DNA from: Pasteurella testudinis DSM 23072
GTDB taxonomy: Bacteria; Pseudomonadota; Gammaproteobacteria; Enterobacterales; Pasteurellaceae
DNA length: 64,000 bases
Assembly: GCF_900176075.1 (NCBI RefSeq)
Contig: NZ_FWWV01000046.1
Location: forward strand, 1 to 64,000
Direction of reading: 5' to 3'
Of the stretch, positions 1 to 9,438 are shown in pieces. The notes below the pieces were generated by a model, which was not told the DNA's origin, did no database searches, and saw only the letters and a program-made list of their open reading frames with translations. Position 1 is the stretch's first letter; every line of letters begins with the position of its first letter. The position numbers and the translations under genes were made by a program.

Positions 1-143
1 CTTAATATGCTGCCTATATCCATTCGTAATTTCCCATAAATCGCTTTTCGTCTCAATTTTGGGATAAAGACTATGTGATACTTACAGTTCCATCTTGTGT
101 GTGATAGACTCGAATCGTCATTGGACTTACTTGCCATTGACAT
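1..143 (-). CDS. tnpA: IS200-type transposase TnpA, N-terminal fragment
   Basis: From an ATG at 143 the frame stays open leftwards to the window edge, about 47 codons. It starts MSMASKSNDD and then reads SHTRWNCKYHIVFIPKLRRK, the typical opening of the small Y1 (HUH) transposases of the IS200 group, which move single-stranded DNA without terminal inverted repeats. The catalytic HUH pair and tyrosine would lie outside the window. A perfect GGAGGAT ribosome site (150-144) precedes the ATG. The fragment shows no frameshift or stop, so the element may be intact beyond the edge. Confidence 0.85.
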   Translation of the reverse strand, partial: MSMASKSNDDSSLSHTRWNCKYHIVFIPKLRRKAIYGKLRMDIGSIL

Positions 144-277
144 ATCCTCCTATATCTTGAATTTTGGTTGTCAGCCTTGTTCATTATATCGGAGGATTTT
201 TTCTTTTCATCGCTTAAGCTCTTTGATTCCATACGCATAGCGTATGGTTTTTATAGGCAGTCTTCGTCTGCCTATAA
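1..277 (-). mobile_element. IS200-like element, 5' (left) end with regulatory leader
   Basis: Upstream of the tnpA start three structures are visible. ATCCTCC (197-191 read on the minus strand) can pair with the tnpA ribosome site GGAGGAT (150-144), and four more pairs follow inside after one mismatch, so the start is probably masked in the mRNA. A hairpin CCATACGC-ATA-GCGTATGG lies at 229-247. A 10-bp stem, TTATAGGCAG with CTGCCTATAA, lies at 251-277. IS200 elements are known for a masked start site, leader hairpins and subterminal hairpins recognised by TnpA. The exact outer boundary cannot be set from this copy alone; 277 is the end of the last hairpin. Confidence 0.7.
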
Positions 278-283
278 CAAGAT

Positions 284-306
284 AAAGTGCGGTCAGACCG
301 CACTTT
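284..306. terminator. Inverted uptake-signal pair
   Basis: AAAGTGCGGT and ACCGCACTTT are separated by CAG, giving a perfect 10-bp stem followed on the plus strand by TTTTT. It lies between the IS200 leader and the lpdA terminator. A third imperfect palindrome (312-323 with 340-351, one mismatch) follows it. This could act as a terminator or an insulator for readthrough toward lpdA. Confidence 0.5.
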
Positions 307-356
307 TTCCATTATAGCCAGACAAGCATAGTAGACAACGTCTAGCTATAACGAAA

Positions 357-384
357 AAGCCTCTTCCCATGACGAAAGAGGCTT
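357..384 (-). terminator. Terminator of aceE-aceF-lpdA operon
   Basis: AAGCCTCTT (357-365) and AAGAGGCTT (376-384) form a perfect 9-bp stem with a 10-nt loop. On the minus strand the stem is followed by a T run (358-354). It sits about 30 bases after the lpdA stop. Confidence 0.85.
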
Positions 385-416
385 AGTTATTTCAGCAGGT
401 TGTTGGCACTGACAAC

Positions 417-1841
417 CTATTTTTTCTTCTTCGCTTTCGCATTCGGCAAGTCGGTGATCGTGCCTTCGAACACTTCCGCTGCCAAGCCGACCGATTCATG
501 CAAGGTCGGGTGGGCGTGAATGGTCAGCGCTAAATCTTCCGCATCGCAACCCATTTCGATTGCCAAGCCGATTTCGCCCAACAACTCGCCGCCGTTAGTA
601 CCGACGATTGCGCCACCGATAACACGGTGCGAATCTTTATCAAAAATCAGTTTGGTCATACCGTCGGAACAGTCGGAAGCAATCGCACGACCGGAAGCCG
701 CCCATGGGAAAGTGGCGGTTTCGTAGTTGATGCCTTCGGCTTTACACTCTTTCTCGGTTTTGCCGACCCATGCCACTTCCGGCTCAGTGTAGGCAATTGA
801 CGGAATCACTTTCGGATCGAAATAGTGTTTTTTACCTGCGATCACTTCGGCGGCAACATGCCCTTCGTGTACGCCTTTGTGCGCCAACATCGGTTGTCCG
901 ACCACATCACCGATCGCGAAAATATGATCCACATTGGTGCGCATTTGCTTATCGGTACGGATAAAGCCGCGTTCGTCCACTTCCACTCCGGCAACACCTG
1001 CATCAATCAATTTGCCGTTCGGCGTACGCCCGATTGCCACCAACACCGCATCATAACGGCGGGTTTCATTGGCAGCTTTGCCTTCCATTGAAACATAAAT
1101 ACCGTCTTCCTTGGCTTCCACCGCAGTCACTTTGGTTTCAAGCAACAGATTGAATTTCTTCTCGATACGTTTGGTATAAATTTTAACAATATCTTTATCC
1201 GCCGCCGGAATCACTTGATTAAACATTTCGACTACGTCGATTTTCGAACCGAGCGCATGATAAACGGTTCCCATTTCCAGCCCGATGATACCGCCGCCCA
1301 TGATTAACAAATTTTCAGGTACGGTTTTCAATTTCAACGCATCAGTTGAATCCCAAATACGCGGATCTTCATGCGGAATAAACGGTAACTGAATCGGGCG
1401 TGAACCGGCTGCAATAATGGCGTTATCGAATTTGACCGTAACATCGCCTTCTTCTCCGGCTACAATCAGCGAGTTTGCACTGGAAAACTTACCGTAACCG
1501 TTGACAACCTGCACTTTGCGCATTTTCGCCATGCCCGCCAAGCCGCCAGTCAGTTGGTTAATGACTTTTTCTTTCCAACCGCGGATTTTTTCCACATCGG
1601 TACTCGGCTCGCCGAAAACAATACCGTGTTCTGCCAACGCTTTGGCTTCTTCGATCACTTTAGCAACGTGCAATAACGCTTTAGACGGGATACAACCCAC
1701 ATTCAAACAAACCCCGCCCAGTGTGGAATAACGTTCAACGATAACGGTATCCAGTCCCAAGTCGGCACAACGGAATGCAGCGGAGTAACCGGCAGGACCA
1801 GCCCCTAATACCACAACTTGCGTTTTAATCTCTTTACTCAT
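417..1841 (-). CDS. lpdA: Dihydrolipoyl dehydrogenase (E3)
   Basis: FAD enzyme that reoxidises the dihydrolipoyl groups of E2 and passes electrons to NAD+. From the chosen start (MSKEIKTQ) it is 474 residues, normal for the family. Residues 13-18 are the FAD loop GAGPAG; the redox pair is Cys45 and Cys50 in GGVCLNVGCIPSK; a second dinucleotide loop reads GGGIIGLEMG; the catalytic His-Glu pair is in HAHPTLHE near the C-terminus. A start ten codons upstream is possible, but AGAGG sits just before the ATG at 1841. It is the third gene after aceE and aceF on the same strand and probably also serves 2-oxoglutarate dehydrogenase. The C-terminus ends in a lysine run. Confidence 0.96.
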   Translation of the reverse strand: MSKEIKTQVVVLGAGPAGYSAAFRCADLGLDTVIVERYSTLGGVCLNVGCIPSKALLHVAKVIEEAKALAEHGIVFGEPSTDVEKIRGWKEKVINQLTGGLAGMAKMRKVQVVNGYGKFSSANSLIVAGEEGDVTVKFDNAIIAAGSRPIQLPFIPHEDPRIWDSTDALKLKTVPENLLIMGGGIIGLEMGTVYHALGSKIDVVEMFNQVIPAADKDIVKIYTKRIEKKFNLLLETKVTAVEAKEDGIYVSMEGKAANETRRYDAVLVAIGRTPNGKLIDAGVAGVEVDERGFIRTDKQMRTNVDHIFAIGDVVGQPMLAHKGVHEGHVAAEVIAGKKHYFDPKVIPSIAYTEPEVAWVGKTEKECKAEGINYETATFPWAASGRAIASDCSDGMTKLIFDKDSHRVIGGAIVGTNGGELLGEIGLAIEMGCDAEDLALTIHAHPTLHESVGLAAEVFEGTITDLPNAKAKKKK

Positions 1842-1941
1842 GATAACCTCTTTTATTGGTTGAGTGCGCAAACCGCACTTTACACGAATTCAATCACGCC
1901 TCTCTTGCTTTTATCAATTTACAGAGAGGCGAAAATAGGGC

Positions 1942-3837
1942 TTACATCACCAAGCGGCGTAAATCAGACAATACGCCGTTAATAAAGGTGACGAATCGCG
2001 CGCCGTCTGCGCCGTCAATCACACGGTGGTCATAGGACAATGACAACGGTAACATCAAGCGAGGGGTAAAGTCTTTGCCGTTCCATACCGGTGTCATTTC
2101 CGATTTGGATACGCCCAAGATCGCCACTTCCGGCGCATTCACGATTGGCGTAAAGTGTGTGCCGCCGATACCGCCTAGGCTGGAAATGGTGAAGCAACCG
2201 CCTTGCATATCGGACGCGGTCAGTTTACCGGCACGGGCTTTTTTCGAGATTTCCGCTAATTCACGGGATAATTCGATAATGCCTTTTTTATTTACGTCTT
2301 TAAACACCGGTACGACTAAGCCGTTCGGCGTATCCACCGCCACCCCGATATTGATGTATTTTTTCAGGGTTAAACGTTGCGCGTCTTCCGAAATCGAGCT
2401 GTTGAAACGCGGATAGGCTTCCAGCGCTTTGGCAGCGGCTTTCATGATAAACACTAACGGCGTGATTTTCACATCCAGTTTTTGTTTTTCCGCCAGTACG
2501 TTTTGTTCTTTACGGAACGCTTCCAGATCGGTGATGTCCGCTTTGTCCCATTGGGTCACATGCGGGATCATCACCCAGTTGCGGTGCAGGTTCGCTCCGG
2601 AGATTTTCTGGATACGACCCAATTCCACTTCTTCGGTTTCGCCGAATTTGCTGAAATCGACTTTCGGCCAAGGTAATAAACCTAAGCCTGCACCTGCCGG
2701 CGCTGCACCGGCGCTTGCAGGTACAGAACCCGATTCAACCAGTTTAATTGCATTTTTAACATAGGCTTGCACGTCTTCTTTCAGGATACGGCCTTTACGC
2801 CCTGTGCCTTTAACTTTATCCAAATTAACACCGAATTCGCGCGCCAAACGGCGAACCACCGGTGTGGCATGGGCAAAGACCGCACTTGCGGTCACATCTT
2901 GTTGTGAAGCCGCTGCTTGTGCTGCTACTGGTGCAGGTGCACTTTCCGCTTTTGCCGATGCAGTCTCAGGCGCTGCTGCCGCTGCTTGGGCTGGAGCTGC
3001 GCCTGCGACTTCAAAGCGCATGATTAACGAGCCGGTAGAGACTTTATCGCCGGACTTAACCAAAATCTCTTTCAGTACACCGGCGAACGGTGCCGGCACT
3101 TCCATTGACGCTTTGTCGCCTTCCACGGTAATCAGCGATTGTTCTTCGGCAATGTTATCGCCGACACTGACCATGATTTCCGTGACGTTGACTTCGTCGC
3201 CACCAATATCCGGCACATTCACGTCAACGATTGACGGCGCAGCATTGGCTGCTGGCGCTGGCGCAACCGCACTTTCAGTCGCAGGCGCAGCGCCGGATGC
3301 GGTTTCAAAACGCATAATCAGTGAACCGGTCGACACTTTATCACCGGAAACCACTAAAATTTCTTTTACTACGCCGGCGAACGGGGCAGGTACTTCCATC
3401 GAGGCTTTATCGCCCTCTACGGTCAATAACGACTGTTCTTCACTGACGCTGTCGCCCACTTTTACCATGATTTCGGTGACGTTGACTTCATCACCGCCGA
3501 TATCCGGCACAGTAACGTCCACAACCGCACTTGCCGCCGCCGGTGCTGCCGCTACAGTGTCAGTTTTGGCCGTTTCCGCAGCTTGCGCTTCAGGTGCAGC
3601 CGCTGCCGCACCCTCGAATACCATCATCGGCGAGCCGGTGGACACTTTGTCACCGACTTTAACCAAAATCTCTTTTACCACACCGCTTTCAGGAGACGGA
3701 ACTTCCATCGAAGCCTTGTCGCCTTCCACGTTAATCAAACTTTGTTCAACCTCAACGTTATCGCCAACGCTGACCATAATCTCGGTTACCGTGACTTCAT
3801 CACTACCGATATCCGGTACTTGAATTTGTTTAGACAT
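1942..3837 (-). CDS. aceF: Pyruvate dehydrogenase E2, dihydrolipoyl acetyltransferase
   Basis: Core of the pyruvate dehydrogenase complex; moves the acetyl group from lipoyl lysine to CoA. The 631 residues hold three lipoyl domains whose lysines lie in [10 protein letters not shown] at Lys41, Lys144 and Lys242, joined by flexible Ala/Pro linkers. A peripheral-subunit-binding domain follows (about 325-362, [14 protein letters not shown]), then the catalytic domain with SYDHRVIDG close to the end. The three-lipoyl plan is that of E. coli AceF. It lies 19 bases after aceE and 100 bases before lpdA. The Ala-rich linkers also create long spurious open frames on the opposite strand. Confidence 0.96.
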   Translation of the reverse strand: MSKQIQVPDIGSDEVTVTEIMVSVGDNVEVEQSLINVEGDKASMEVPSPESGVVKEILVKVGDKVSTGSPMMVFEGAAAAAPEAQAAETAKTDTVAAAPAAASAVVDVTVPDIGGDEVNVTEIMVKVGDSVSEEQSLLTVEGDKASMEVPAPFAGVVKEILVVSGDKVSTGSLIMRFETASGAAPATESAVAPAPAANAAPSIVDVNVPDIGGDEVNVTEIMVSVGDNIAEEQSLITVEGDKASMEVPAPFAGVLKEILVKSGDKVSTGSLIMRFEVAGAAPAQAAAAAPETASAKAESAPAPVAAQAAASQQDVTASAVFAHATPVVRRLAREFGVNLDKVKGTGRKGRILKEDVQAYVKNAIKLVESGSVPASAGAAPAGAGLGLLPWPKVDFSKFGETEEVELGRIQKISGANLHRNWVMIPHVTQWDKADITDLEAFRKEQNVLAEKQKLDVKITPLVFIMKAAAKALEAYPRFNSSISEDAQRLTLKKYINIGVAVDTPNGLVVPVFKDVNKKGIIELSRELAEISKKARAGKLTASDMQGGCFTISSLGGIGGTHFTPIVNAPEVAILGVSKSEMTPVWNGKDFTPRLMLPLSLSYDHRVIDGADGARFVTFINGVLSDLRRLVM

Positions 3838-3856
3838 AATATTTCCTTTCTAACGA

Positions 3857-6520
3857 TTAAGCATATAGCGGGTTAATTTTGTCTGCGTCAATGCCGTATT
3901 TCTTGATAGCATCAGCAACTGCTTTAGTGTCAACCACACCTTGTTTCGCTAATTCGGTTAATGCCGCAACCACGATATATTGCGCATTCACTTCAAAGTG
4001 TTCACGCAGGTTTTCACGGCTGTCGGAACGGCCGAAACCGTCGGTACCCAACACGCGGTAGCTTTGCGCCGGAATAAACGGACGCACTTGTTCGGCAAAC
4101 AGCTTCATGTAATCGGTTGCCGCCACAGTCGGCGCATCATTCATCACTTGTGCGATATAAGGCACACGCGCTTGTTCGGTCGGGTGCAATAGGTTCCAAC
4201 GATCCGCATCGGCACCGTCACGCGCCACTTCGGTGAAAGAGGTCACGCTGTACACATCGGAGGTTACGCCGTATTCATCGGCCAATAACTTCGCCGCTTC
4301 ACGCACATAACGCAGAATCGCCCCCGAACCCAGCAACTGCACTTTGCCTTTGCCTTGACCGGTCACGGTTTCAAATTTGTAGATACCTTTGCGGATACCC
4401 TCTTCCGCCCCTTTCGGCATTGCCGGTTGGTCATAAGTTTCATTCAGAGTGGTGATGTAGTAATACACGTTCTCTTGTTCAGGGCCATACATACGACGTA
4501 CGCCGTCTTGCATAATCACCGCGACTTCATAGGCGAACGCCGGATCGTAAGAGATACAGTTCGGAATAGTCAAAGACTGAATGTGGCTATGTCCGTCTTC
4601 ATGTTGTAAGCCTTCGCCGTTCAGCGTGGTACGGCCGGAGGTTCCGCCGATCATAAAGCCGCGCGCTTGTTGGTCGCCCGCCGCCCACATCAAGTCGCCG
4701 ACACGTTGGAAACCGAACATCGAATAGTAAACGAAGAACGGAATCATCGGTACATTGTTGGTGCTGTAAGACGTTGCCGCCGCTAACCAAGAAGAGGTTG
4801 CGCCCAGTTCATTGATCCCTTCCTGCAATACTTGACCGTCAATCGCTTCACGGTAATAAGCGACTTGCTCTCTGTCTTGCGGAGTATAGTTTTGACCATG
4901 CGGATTGTAGATCCCGATTTGACGGAATAAGCCTTCCATCCCGAACGTACGCGCTTCGTCGGCTAAAATCGGGACAATGTGTTTGCCAACCGATTTATTT
5001 TTCAACAATACATTTAATGAACGGACAAACGCCATGGTGGTGGAAATCGGGCGGGCTTGCGCTTCAAACAGTTGCGAAAACTCTTCCAGTTCAGGCACTT
5101 GCAACTCGGTGGTGAAACGCGGAGAACGGGTCGGCAAATAGCCTTTCAACGCTTTGCGGTGTTCATGCAGGTATTTGTACTCTTCCGAACCTTCTTCAAA
5201 TTTAATATACGGCAGTTTTTCTACTTCTTCATCGCTCAACTCGATAGAGAATTGATCGCGCACATGACGCACACCGGACATATCCATTTTCTTCACTTGG
5301 TGGGCAATGTTTTTGCCTTCCGCCGCGTCACCCATACCGTAGCCTTTAATGGTTTTCACCAATAATACCACCGGTTTGCCTTTCACTTGTTTGGCTTTGT
5401 TAAAGGCGGCGAACACTTTGATCGGATCGTGACCGCCACGGTTCAACGCCCAAATTTCATCATCGGTCATATCCGCCACCAACGCTTCGGTTTCAGGGTA
5501 ACGTCCGAAGAAGTGTTTACGCACATAAGCGCCGTCTTTGGATTTAAAGGTTTGATAATCGCCGTCAACCACTTCGGTCATCAATTGCAACAATTTACCG
5601 GTGGTATCACGTTGTAACAAACGATCCCAACGACGACCCCAAATCACTTTAATCACTTCCCAACCGGCGCCGAGGAACAGGCTTTCCAGCTCTTGGATAA
5701 TTTTGCCGTTACCGGTTACCGGCCCGTCCAAGCGTTGCAGATTACAGTTGATCACGAACACCAAGTTATCCAACTTCTCACGCGCCGCAAACGAGATCGC
5801 ACCGCGCGATTCCACTTCGTCCATTTCTCCGTCGCCCAAGAACGCATAAACGGTTTGATCCGCCGTATCCTTCAAACCACGGTTGTGTAAATATTTCAGG
5901 AAACGTGCCTGATAAATCGAGTTAATCGGCCCCAAGCCCATGGAAACGGTCGGGAACTGCCAGAATTCCGGCATTAATTTCGGGTGAGGATAAGAGGACA
6001 AGCCTTTTCCGTGTACTTCTTGGCGGAAATTATCCAATTGTTCTTCGCTTAAACGCCCTTCAAGGAACGCACGCGAATAGATCCCCGGGGAAATATGTCC
6101 TTGGAAGAACACTAAGTCGCCGCCGTCTTTTTCGGTTGCGGCTTTAAAGAAGTGGTTGAAGCAGACTTCATAAATGGTGGCGGAAGATTGGAAAGACGCC
6201 ATATGACCGCCCAATTCCAAATCTTTTTTCGACGCACGCAACACCATCATCATCGCATTCCAACGAATCGCACCGCGAATTCTTCTTTCTAAATCCAAAT
6301 TTCCCGGGTAATTCGGTTCTTCACTGGTTGGAATCGTATTAATGTAGTCGGTGCTAATCCCTGTCGGTAACGCAACACTGTTTGCCCTGGCACGTTGCAT
6401 TAATTGCTCGATAATAAACTGAGCGCGCTCTACGCCCTCTTCACGGATAACAGAGTCAATGGCCAACAACCAATCATTAGTTTCCACTGCATCCACGTCA
6501 TTCTTAACCATATCGGACAT
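3857..6520 (-). CDS. aceE: Pyruvate dehydrogenase E1, homodimeric
   Basis: Thiamine-diphosphate enzyme that decarboxylates pyruvate and loads acetyl onto E2 lipoyl groups. The 887 residues match the single-chain E1 of gammaproteobacteria. The ThDP/Mg motif runs from GDGEMDE to NCNLQRLDG. The start MSDMVKND at 6520 is preceded by GGAAA; an ATG ten codons upstream has no such site. It is first in aceE-aceF-lpdA. No pdhR-like regulator adjoins it here, in contrast to E. coli. Confidence 0.96.
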   Translation of the reverse strand: MSDMVKNDVDAVETNDWLLAIDSVIREEGVERAQFIIEQLMQRARANSVALPTGISTDYINTIPTSEEPNYPGNLDLERRIRGAIRWNAMMMVLRASKKDLELGGHMASFQSSATIYEVCFNHFFKAATEKDGGDLVFFQGHISPGIYSRAFLEGRLSEEQLDNFRQEVHGKGLSSYPHPKLMPEFWQFPTVSMGLGPINSIYQARFLKYLHNRGLKDTADQTVYAFLGDGEMDEVESRGAISFAAREKLDNLVFVINCNLQRLDGPVTGNGKIIQELESLFLGAGWEVIKVIWGRRWDRLLQRDTTGKLLQLMTEVVDGDYQTFKSKDGAYVRKHFFGRYPETEALVADMTDDEIWALNRGGHDPIKVFAAFNKAKQVKGKPVVLLVKTIKGYGMGDAAEGKNIAHQVKKMDMSGVRHVRDQFSIELSDEEVEKLPYIKFEEGSEEYKYLHEHRKALKGYLPTRSPRFTTELQVPELEEFSQLFEAQARPISTTMAFVRSLNVLLKNKSVGKHIVPILADEARTFGMEGLFRQIGIYNPHGQNYTPQDREQVAYYREAIDGQVLQEGINELGATSSWLAAATSYSTNNVPMIPFFVYYSMFGFQRVGDLMWAAGDQQARGFMIGGTSGRTTLNGEGLQHEDGHSHIQSLTIPNCISYDPAFAYEVAVIMQDGVRRMYGPEQENVYYYITTLNETYDQPAMPKGAEEGIRKGIYKFETVTGQGKGKVQLLGSGAILRYVREAAKLLADEYGVTSDVYSVTSFTEVARDGADADRWNLLHPTEQARVPYIAQVMNDAPTVAATDYMKLFAEQVRPFIPAQSYRVLGTDGFGRSDSRENLREHFEVNAQYIVVAALTELAKQGVVDTKAVADAIKKYGIDADKINPLYA

Positions 6521-6812
6521 GGTAATTTCCTTTTGTTGATTAAAAAACACTCGAAGTCGGCTTTAAATCACCGAATTCCCCAGAAGTTATGTAAGTGATT
6601 AAAAAGAAAAGCATTTTAAAACGCATTGCACATCTTTAGAAATTTGTAATCAAAATGCTAAAAATTATCACAACTAATATAGCCTAAAATGAGGCAAATA
6701 TTAATCCTTAACTGTAAAATATATCATCATTCTTCAACTTTTCCTGCAAAACTACTAGAATGAGTTGATACTTTAATCAATTTTACCTCAATTTGTAGCC
6801 GACAAACGACAA
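6521..6812. other. Leader and promoter region of aceE
   Basis: About 290 bases of AT-rich DNA without a convincing gene. It must hold the aceE promoter. A dyad TTGAT/ATCAA at 6765-6780 resembles an FNR site but has the wrong spacing. I see no operator I can name. Confidence 0.5.
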
Positions 6813-6839
6813 AAGCCCACTATTAAAAATAGTGGGCTT
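6813..6839 (-). terminator. Terminator of the autotransporter gene
   Basis: AAGCCCACTATT and AATAGTGGGCTT form a perfect 12-bp stem with a 3-nt loop (AAA), followed on the minus strand by TTTT. It lies 30 bases past the stop of the gene at 6870-8117. Confidence 0.85.
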
Positions 6840-6869
6840 GAGCACGCAAAGTGCGGTTTCAGCCGGCAA

Positions 6870-8117
6870 TTACCATCGGTAGCCTACGCCGGCATTGGCA
6901 CCGTAATTGCTGCCGGCATTAACTGCCCCGACTTTAAATAACCATTTGCCGTTGCCGGACGCGTGTGAGAAGCCGATTGCCACACCGTTTTCGCTTCTCC
7001 AGTTGCCGGCACCAAAAGCAACCACGCTTTCATTCGGCAAGACCGCTTGCGGGATTGCGGCGACTGCCAAAGCTGCGGCAATCCCTTGCTGTGCTTTTTT
7101 ATCTACTTGTGCCACTTTCTTATCCAGCGATTTCAGCTGGACATCATGGCCGTTCACTTGCGTTGTCAAGGCTGCCACCCTTCCCTTTGCTTCATCAAGT
7201 TGTTGATTCAACGTCGCCGCAACACTCTCAAGTTTGGTATTGGTCACTTTGACACTTTCACCCAGTGCCGCAAATTTCTTACCGTTTTCTTGCTGCACCG
7301 CTTGATGAGTGCTTTTCAAGCCCTCGAACGCAGCTGTAACCGTGTTAACTTTTTCATCGGTCTCAACAATTTTTTTATCCGCCTCAGCAATTTTTGTGTT
7401 GGTATCGGCAATATTCTTATCTGTGCTCTGCGCCAGCTCTTGTATCACGCTGCCGACTCTTTCGAAACCATCTTTAGTTGCCTTGTCGTTGGTAACGAAA
7501 TTATTATGCACCGCTTCAAATCCTTTGCGTACCTCTTCAAATTTACTATCATTGTCATCGGCACGTTTCCCCAGCTCATCAATCTCCTGCTTGTTAGCCT
7601 CTGCATTCTTTTTCAGCGATTCGACGTTTGAATCGGTCGTTGCCAAATCGGTCTTAACTTTCGACAAATTTTGATTGGTTTGAAACAACTGTCCAGTGTT
7701 GACCGCCTGATTGCCGTTCTCTTTCAATTCACCGGCTTTCAGATTGTGAATCCTGACAGCACCTTTGTCTACTACATCGCTTTCTTTGCCGATCAAAGTT
7801 ACATCATCGGTGGCAACAAACTGATTTTCATCACGATTATTTGTATTATCCGCATTGGTGTAACGAAGTGGTGAGCCTGCCGCTTCAATTTCAATCAATA
7901 TATCTGAATCAGTCTCCATAATATTCACCAGAGTCGTATCTTCATTACTGGAGTATACATGGATCTTTTTATAATCATCATTACTGCCTTTCAGACTAAA
8001 TTCTTTATCATCATCTGCAGCTATCCCTACCCCGAACTTAATATCCTGCGCATACGCACCGGAAGACAACGCGCCGAGTACCAGACAGGAAGTAAATAGT
8101 TTTTTAAAGTTTTGCAT
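6870..8117 (-). CDS. Short trimeric autotransporter adhesin, YadA-anchor family
   Basis: Surface protein, probably an adhesin. From the chosen ATG it is 415 residues: a signal peptide (about 1-23, ending GAYA), a small N-terminal part without recognised head repeats, a neck-like segment (VRIHNLKAG...QAVNTGQLF), a long coiled-coil stalk rich in Lys/Glu/Asp and heptads (about 140-345), then a C-terminal YadA-type membrane anchor of about 70 residues ending in YRW. Anchors of this class trimerise into a 12-strand barrel. AAGGG precedes the ATG at 8117 by eight bases; a GTG nine bases earlier overlaps that site and was not used. It is flanked by AT-rich DNA and its own terminator. The stalk composition differs from the neighbouring core genes. 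What it binds cannot be told. Confidence 0.85.
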   Translation of the reverse strand: MQNFKKLFTSCLVLGALSSGAYAQDIKFGVGIAADDDKEFSLKGSNDDYKKIHVYSSNEDTTLVNIMETDSDILIEIEAAGSPLRYTNADNTNNRDENQFVATDDVTLIGKESDVVDKGAVRIHNLKAGELKENGNQAVNTGQLFQTNQNLSKVKTDLATTDSNVESLKKNAEANKQEIDELGKRADDNDSKFEEVRKGFEAVHNNFVTNDKATKDGFERVGSVIQELAQSTDKNIADTNTKIAEADKKIVETDEKVNTVTAAFEGLKSTHQAVQQENGKKFAALGESVKVTNTKLESVAATLNQQLDEAKGRVAALTTQVNGHDVQLKSLDKKVAQVDKKAQQGIAAALAVAAIPQAVLPNESVVAFGAGNWRSENGVAIGFSHASGNGKWLFKVGAVNAGSNYGANAGVGYRW

Positions 8118-8323
8118 GCTAGCCACCCTTTATTGTTAGTTAATAAATGTTATATTGATTAATGTCACGAAAATAGCAGTGAACTGATAAATTCGTTTGA
8201 TATAAAAACTCAAAAAAAGCGACATTATTAAAGCACAATAGGATATTTTGAGTATATCGCCAAATATTGTGATTTTACCCTCAAGCCTAATTAACTAACG
8301 TATCAAAAAATTTCCCACCTTCT

Positions 8324-8443
8324 TCATTCATCATAAGGATCACCTCCAAAATGTATGAATACACTGTCTTTAATCGCACTCAAAATAAAAAATACAAAAA
8401 TCAATAAAACAAACAATATAGATAACCATATTAAAATTTTCAT
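8324..8443 (-). CDS. Possible small single-span membrane protein
   Basis: A 39-residue frame starting MKILIWLSILFVLLIFVF: one strongly hydrophobic segment (about residues 3-24) and a short polar tail ending GGDPYDE. GGTGG lies just before the ATG. A longer start 39 codons upstream exists but codes AT-driven residues. I do not recognise it. It lies in AT-rich DNA between the autotransporter and the response regulator; it may be spurious. Confidence 0.35.
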   Translation of the reverse strand: MKILIWLSILFVLLIFVFFILSAIKDSVFIHFGGDPYDE

Positions 8444-8761
8444 TTTCCACCAAATAGATTGACTTAAAGATGAATAATTAAAACATAGTTTAAAATATGG
8501 CATATATAACAAAAACCTGTGATTTAAGGATTGTTTACAAAAATAGAAATTAAAAAACATTGAATGGCTTTATATTGTATTTAAACGGAAATATCTTATC
8601 TTTAAAGAAGCATCAACAATATAAAACCAAAAGATATAATGAATTCTTGTGATAGTCACCCTGAGTTAATTAATGTATCATTCCCGACCTCATAAACGCA
8701 TAATGAAATCATTTCATTTGCCTTATCTGATCTGATCCCCAAAAGTTGTTAGGATAAAACC
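8444..8761. other. AT-rich intergenic region before the response regulator
   Basis: About 320 bases, markedly AT-rich, with no convincing gene. Its right end must hold the promoter of the gene at 8762, whose ATG follows TTAGGATAAAACC. No operator was recognised. Confidence 0.5.
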
Positions 8762-9436
8762 ATGTTGAATTTACCCACACCGGTTCTGGTTGTAGAAAGT
8801 GATGCTTGTATACGACAACGGTTACATGCCGTGCTGCTTAATCTCGGCTATAAATCTTCCGATTTAATCTTCACTCATTCCGTCAGCGCCGCCATCGACA
8901 TCAACTTAAAGAATATTGGATTTGCCATCATTGATTTGGATCAGCCTGACGGCAACGGTTTAACCATTATTGATGCATTGAATGAAGCCAATCCGGAACA
9001 ATCCGTTTTAGCACTTTCTTCTTGCCACAACGAAACCACCGTTATCAACGCCCTGCAAGCCGGCGTAACCGCTTATATCTTGAAAGAGAGGGAAGATTTT
9101 GAACTGTTGAGTGCCATTCGTAACGTACTGCGCGGCGGTTTGGTGATCGATCCGTTTATTACCCGACAGATTATTAATCTGCTGCCGAGTCAGGATAAAG
9201 CCGATACTGTCGATAATACCGATGCAAAATTAGAAAATGAGCACGTTTCTCTGACGGTGCGTGAAAATGAAATTATGCAACATCTTGCCAATGGTCTAAG
9301 CAATCAAGAAATAGCCGATCATCTCTATTTATCGCGCTATACCATTGAAACCCATATCCGGCATATATACCGAAAATTAATCGTTTGCAACCGCACCAAA
9401 GCCATCAGCAAAGCAAGAAAAATAGGATTGATATAA
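8762..9436 (+). CDS. LuxR/NarL-type response regulator
   Basis: Two-domain DNA-binding response regulator of 224 residues. The receiver domain (about 7-125) has the acidic pocket as VVESD (Glu12, Asp14), the likely phosphate acceptor Asp58 in IIDLDQPDG, Ser86, and Lys108 in YILKERE. The C-terminal LuxR helix-turn-helix (about 160-224) reads LTVRENEIMQHLANGLSNQE and then IADHLYLSRYTIETHIRHIY. The acid pocket is E/D rather than the usual D/D, so phosphorylation may be atypical. No histidine kinase gene is adjacent; the next gene, two bases later, codes a membrane protein without a kinase domain. Target genes are unknown. Confidence 0.9.
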   Translation: MLNLPTPVLVVESDACIRQRLHAVLLNLGYKSSDLIFTHSVSAAIDINLKNIGFAIIDLDQPDGNGLTIIDALNEANPEQSVLALSSCHNETTVINALQAGVTAYILKEREDFELLSAIRNVLRGGLVIDPFITRQIINLLPSQDKADTVDNTDAKLENEHVSLTVRENEIMQHLANGLSNQEIADHLYLSRYTIETHIRHIYRKLIVCNRTKAISKARKIGLI

Positions 9437-9438
9437 CC

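Noticed and set aside
2804-3823. A 339-codon open frame on the plus strand, antisense to aceF
   Set aside because: It mirrors the Ala/Pro/Gly-rich repeats of the lipoyl domains and linkers; no start signal and no known family. A composition effect.
6765-6780. FNR-like dyad TTGAT/ATCAA before aceE
   Set aside because: Six bases separate the half sites instead of four, and the site is far from the gene start.
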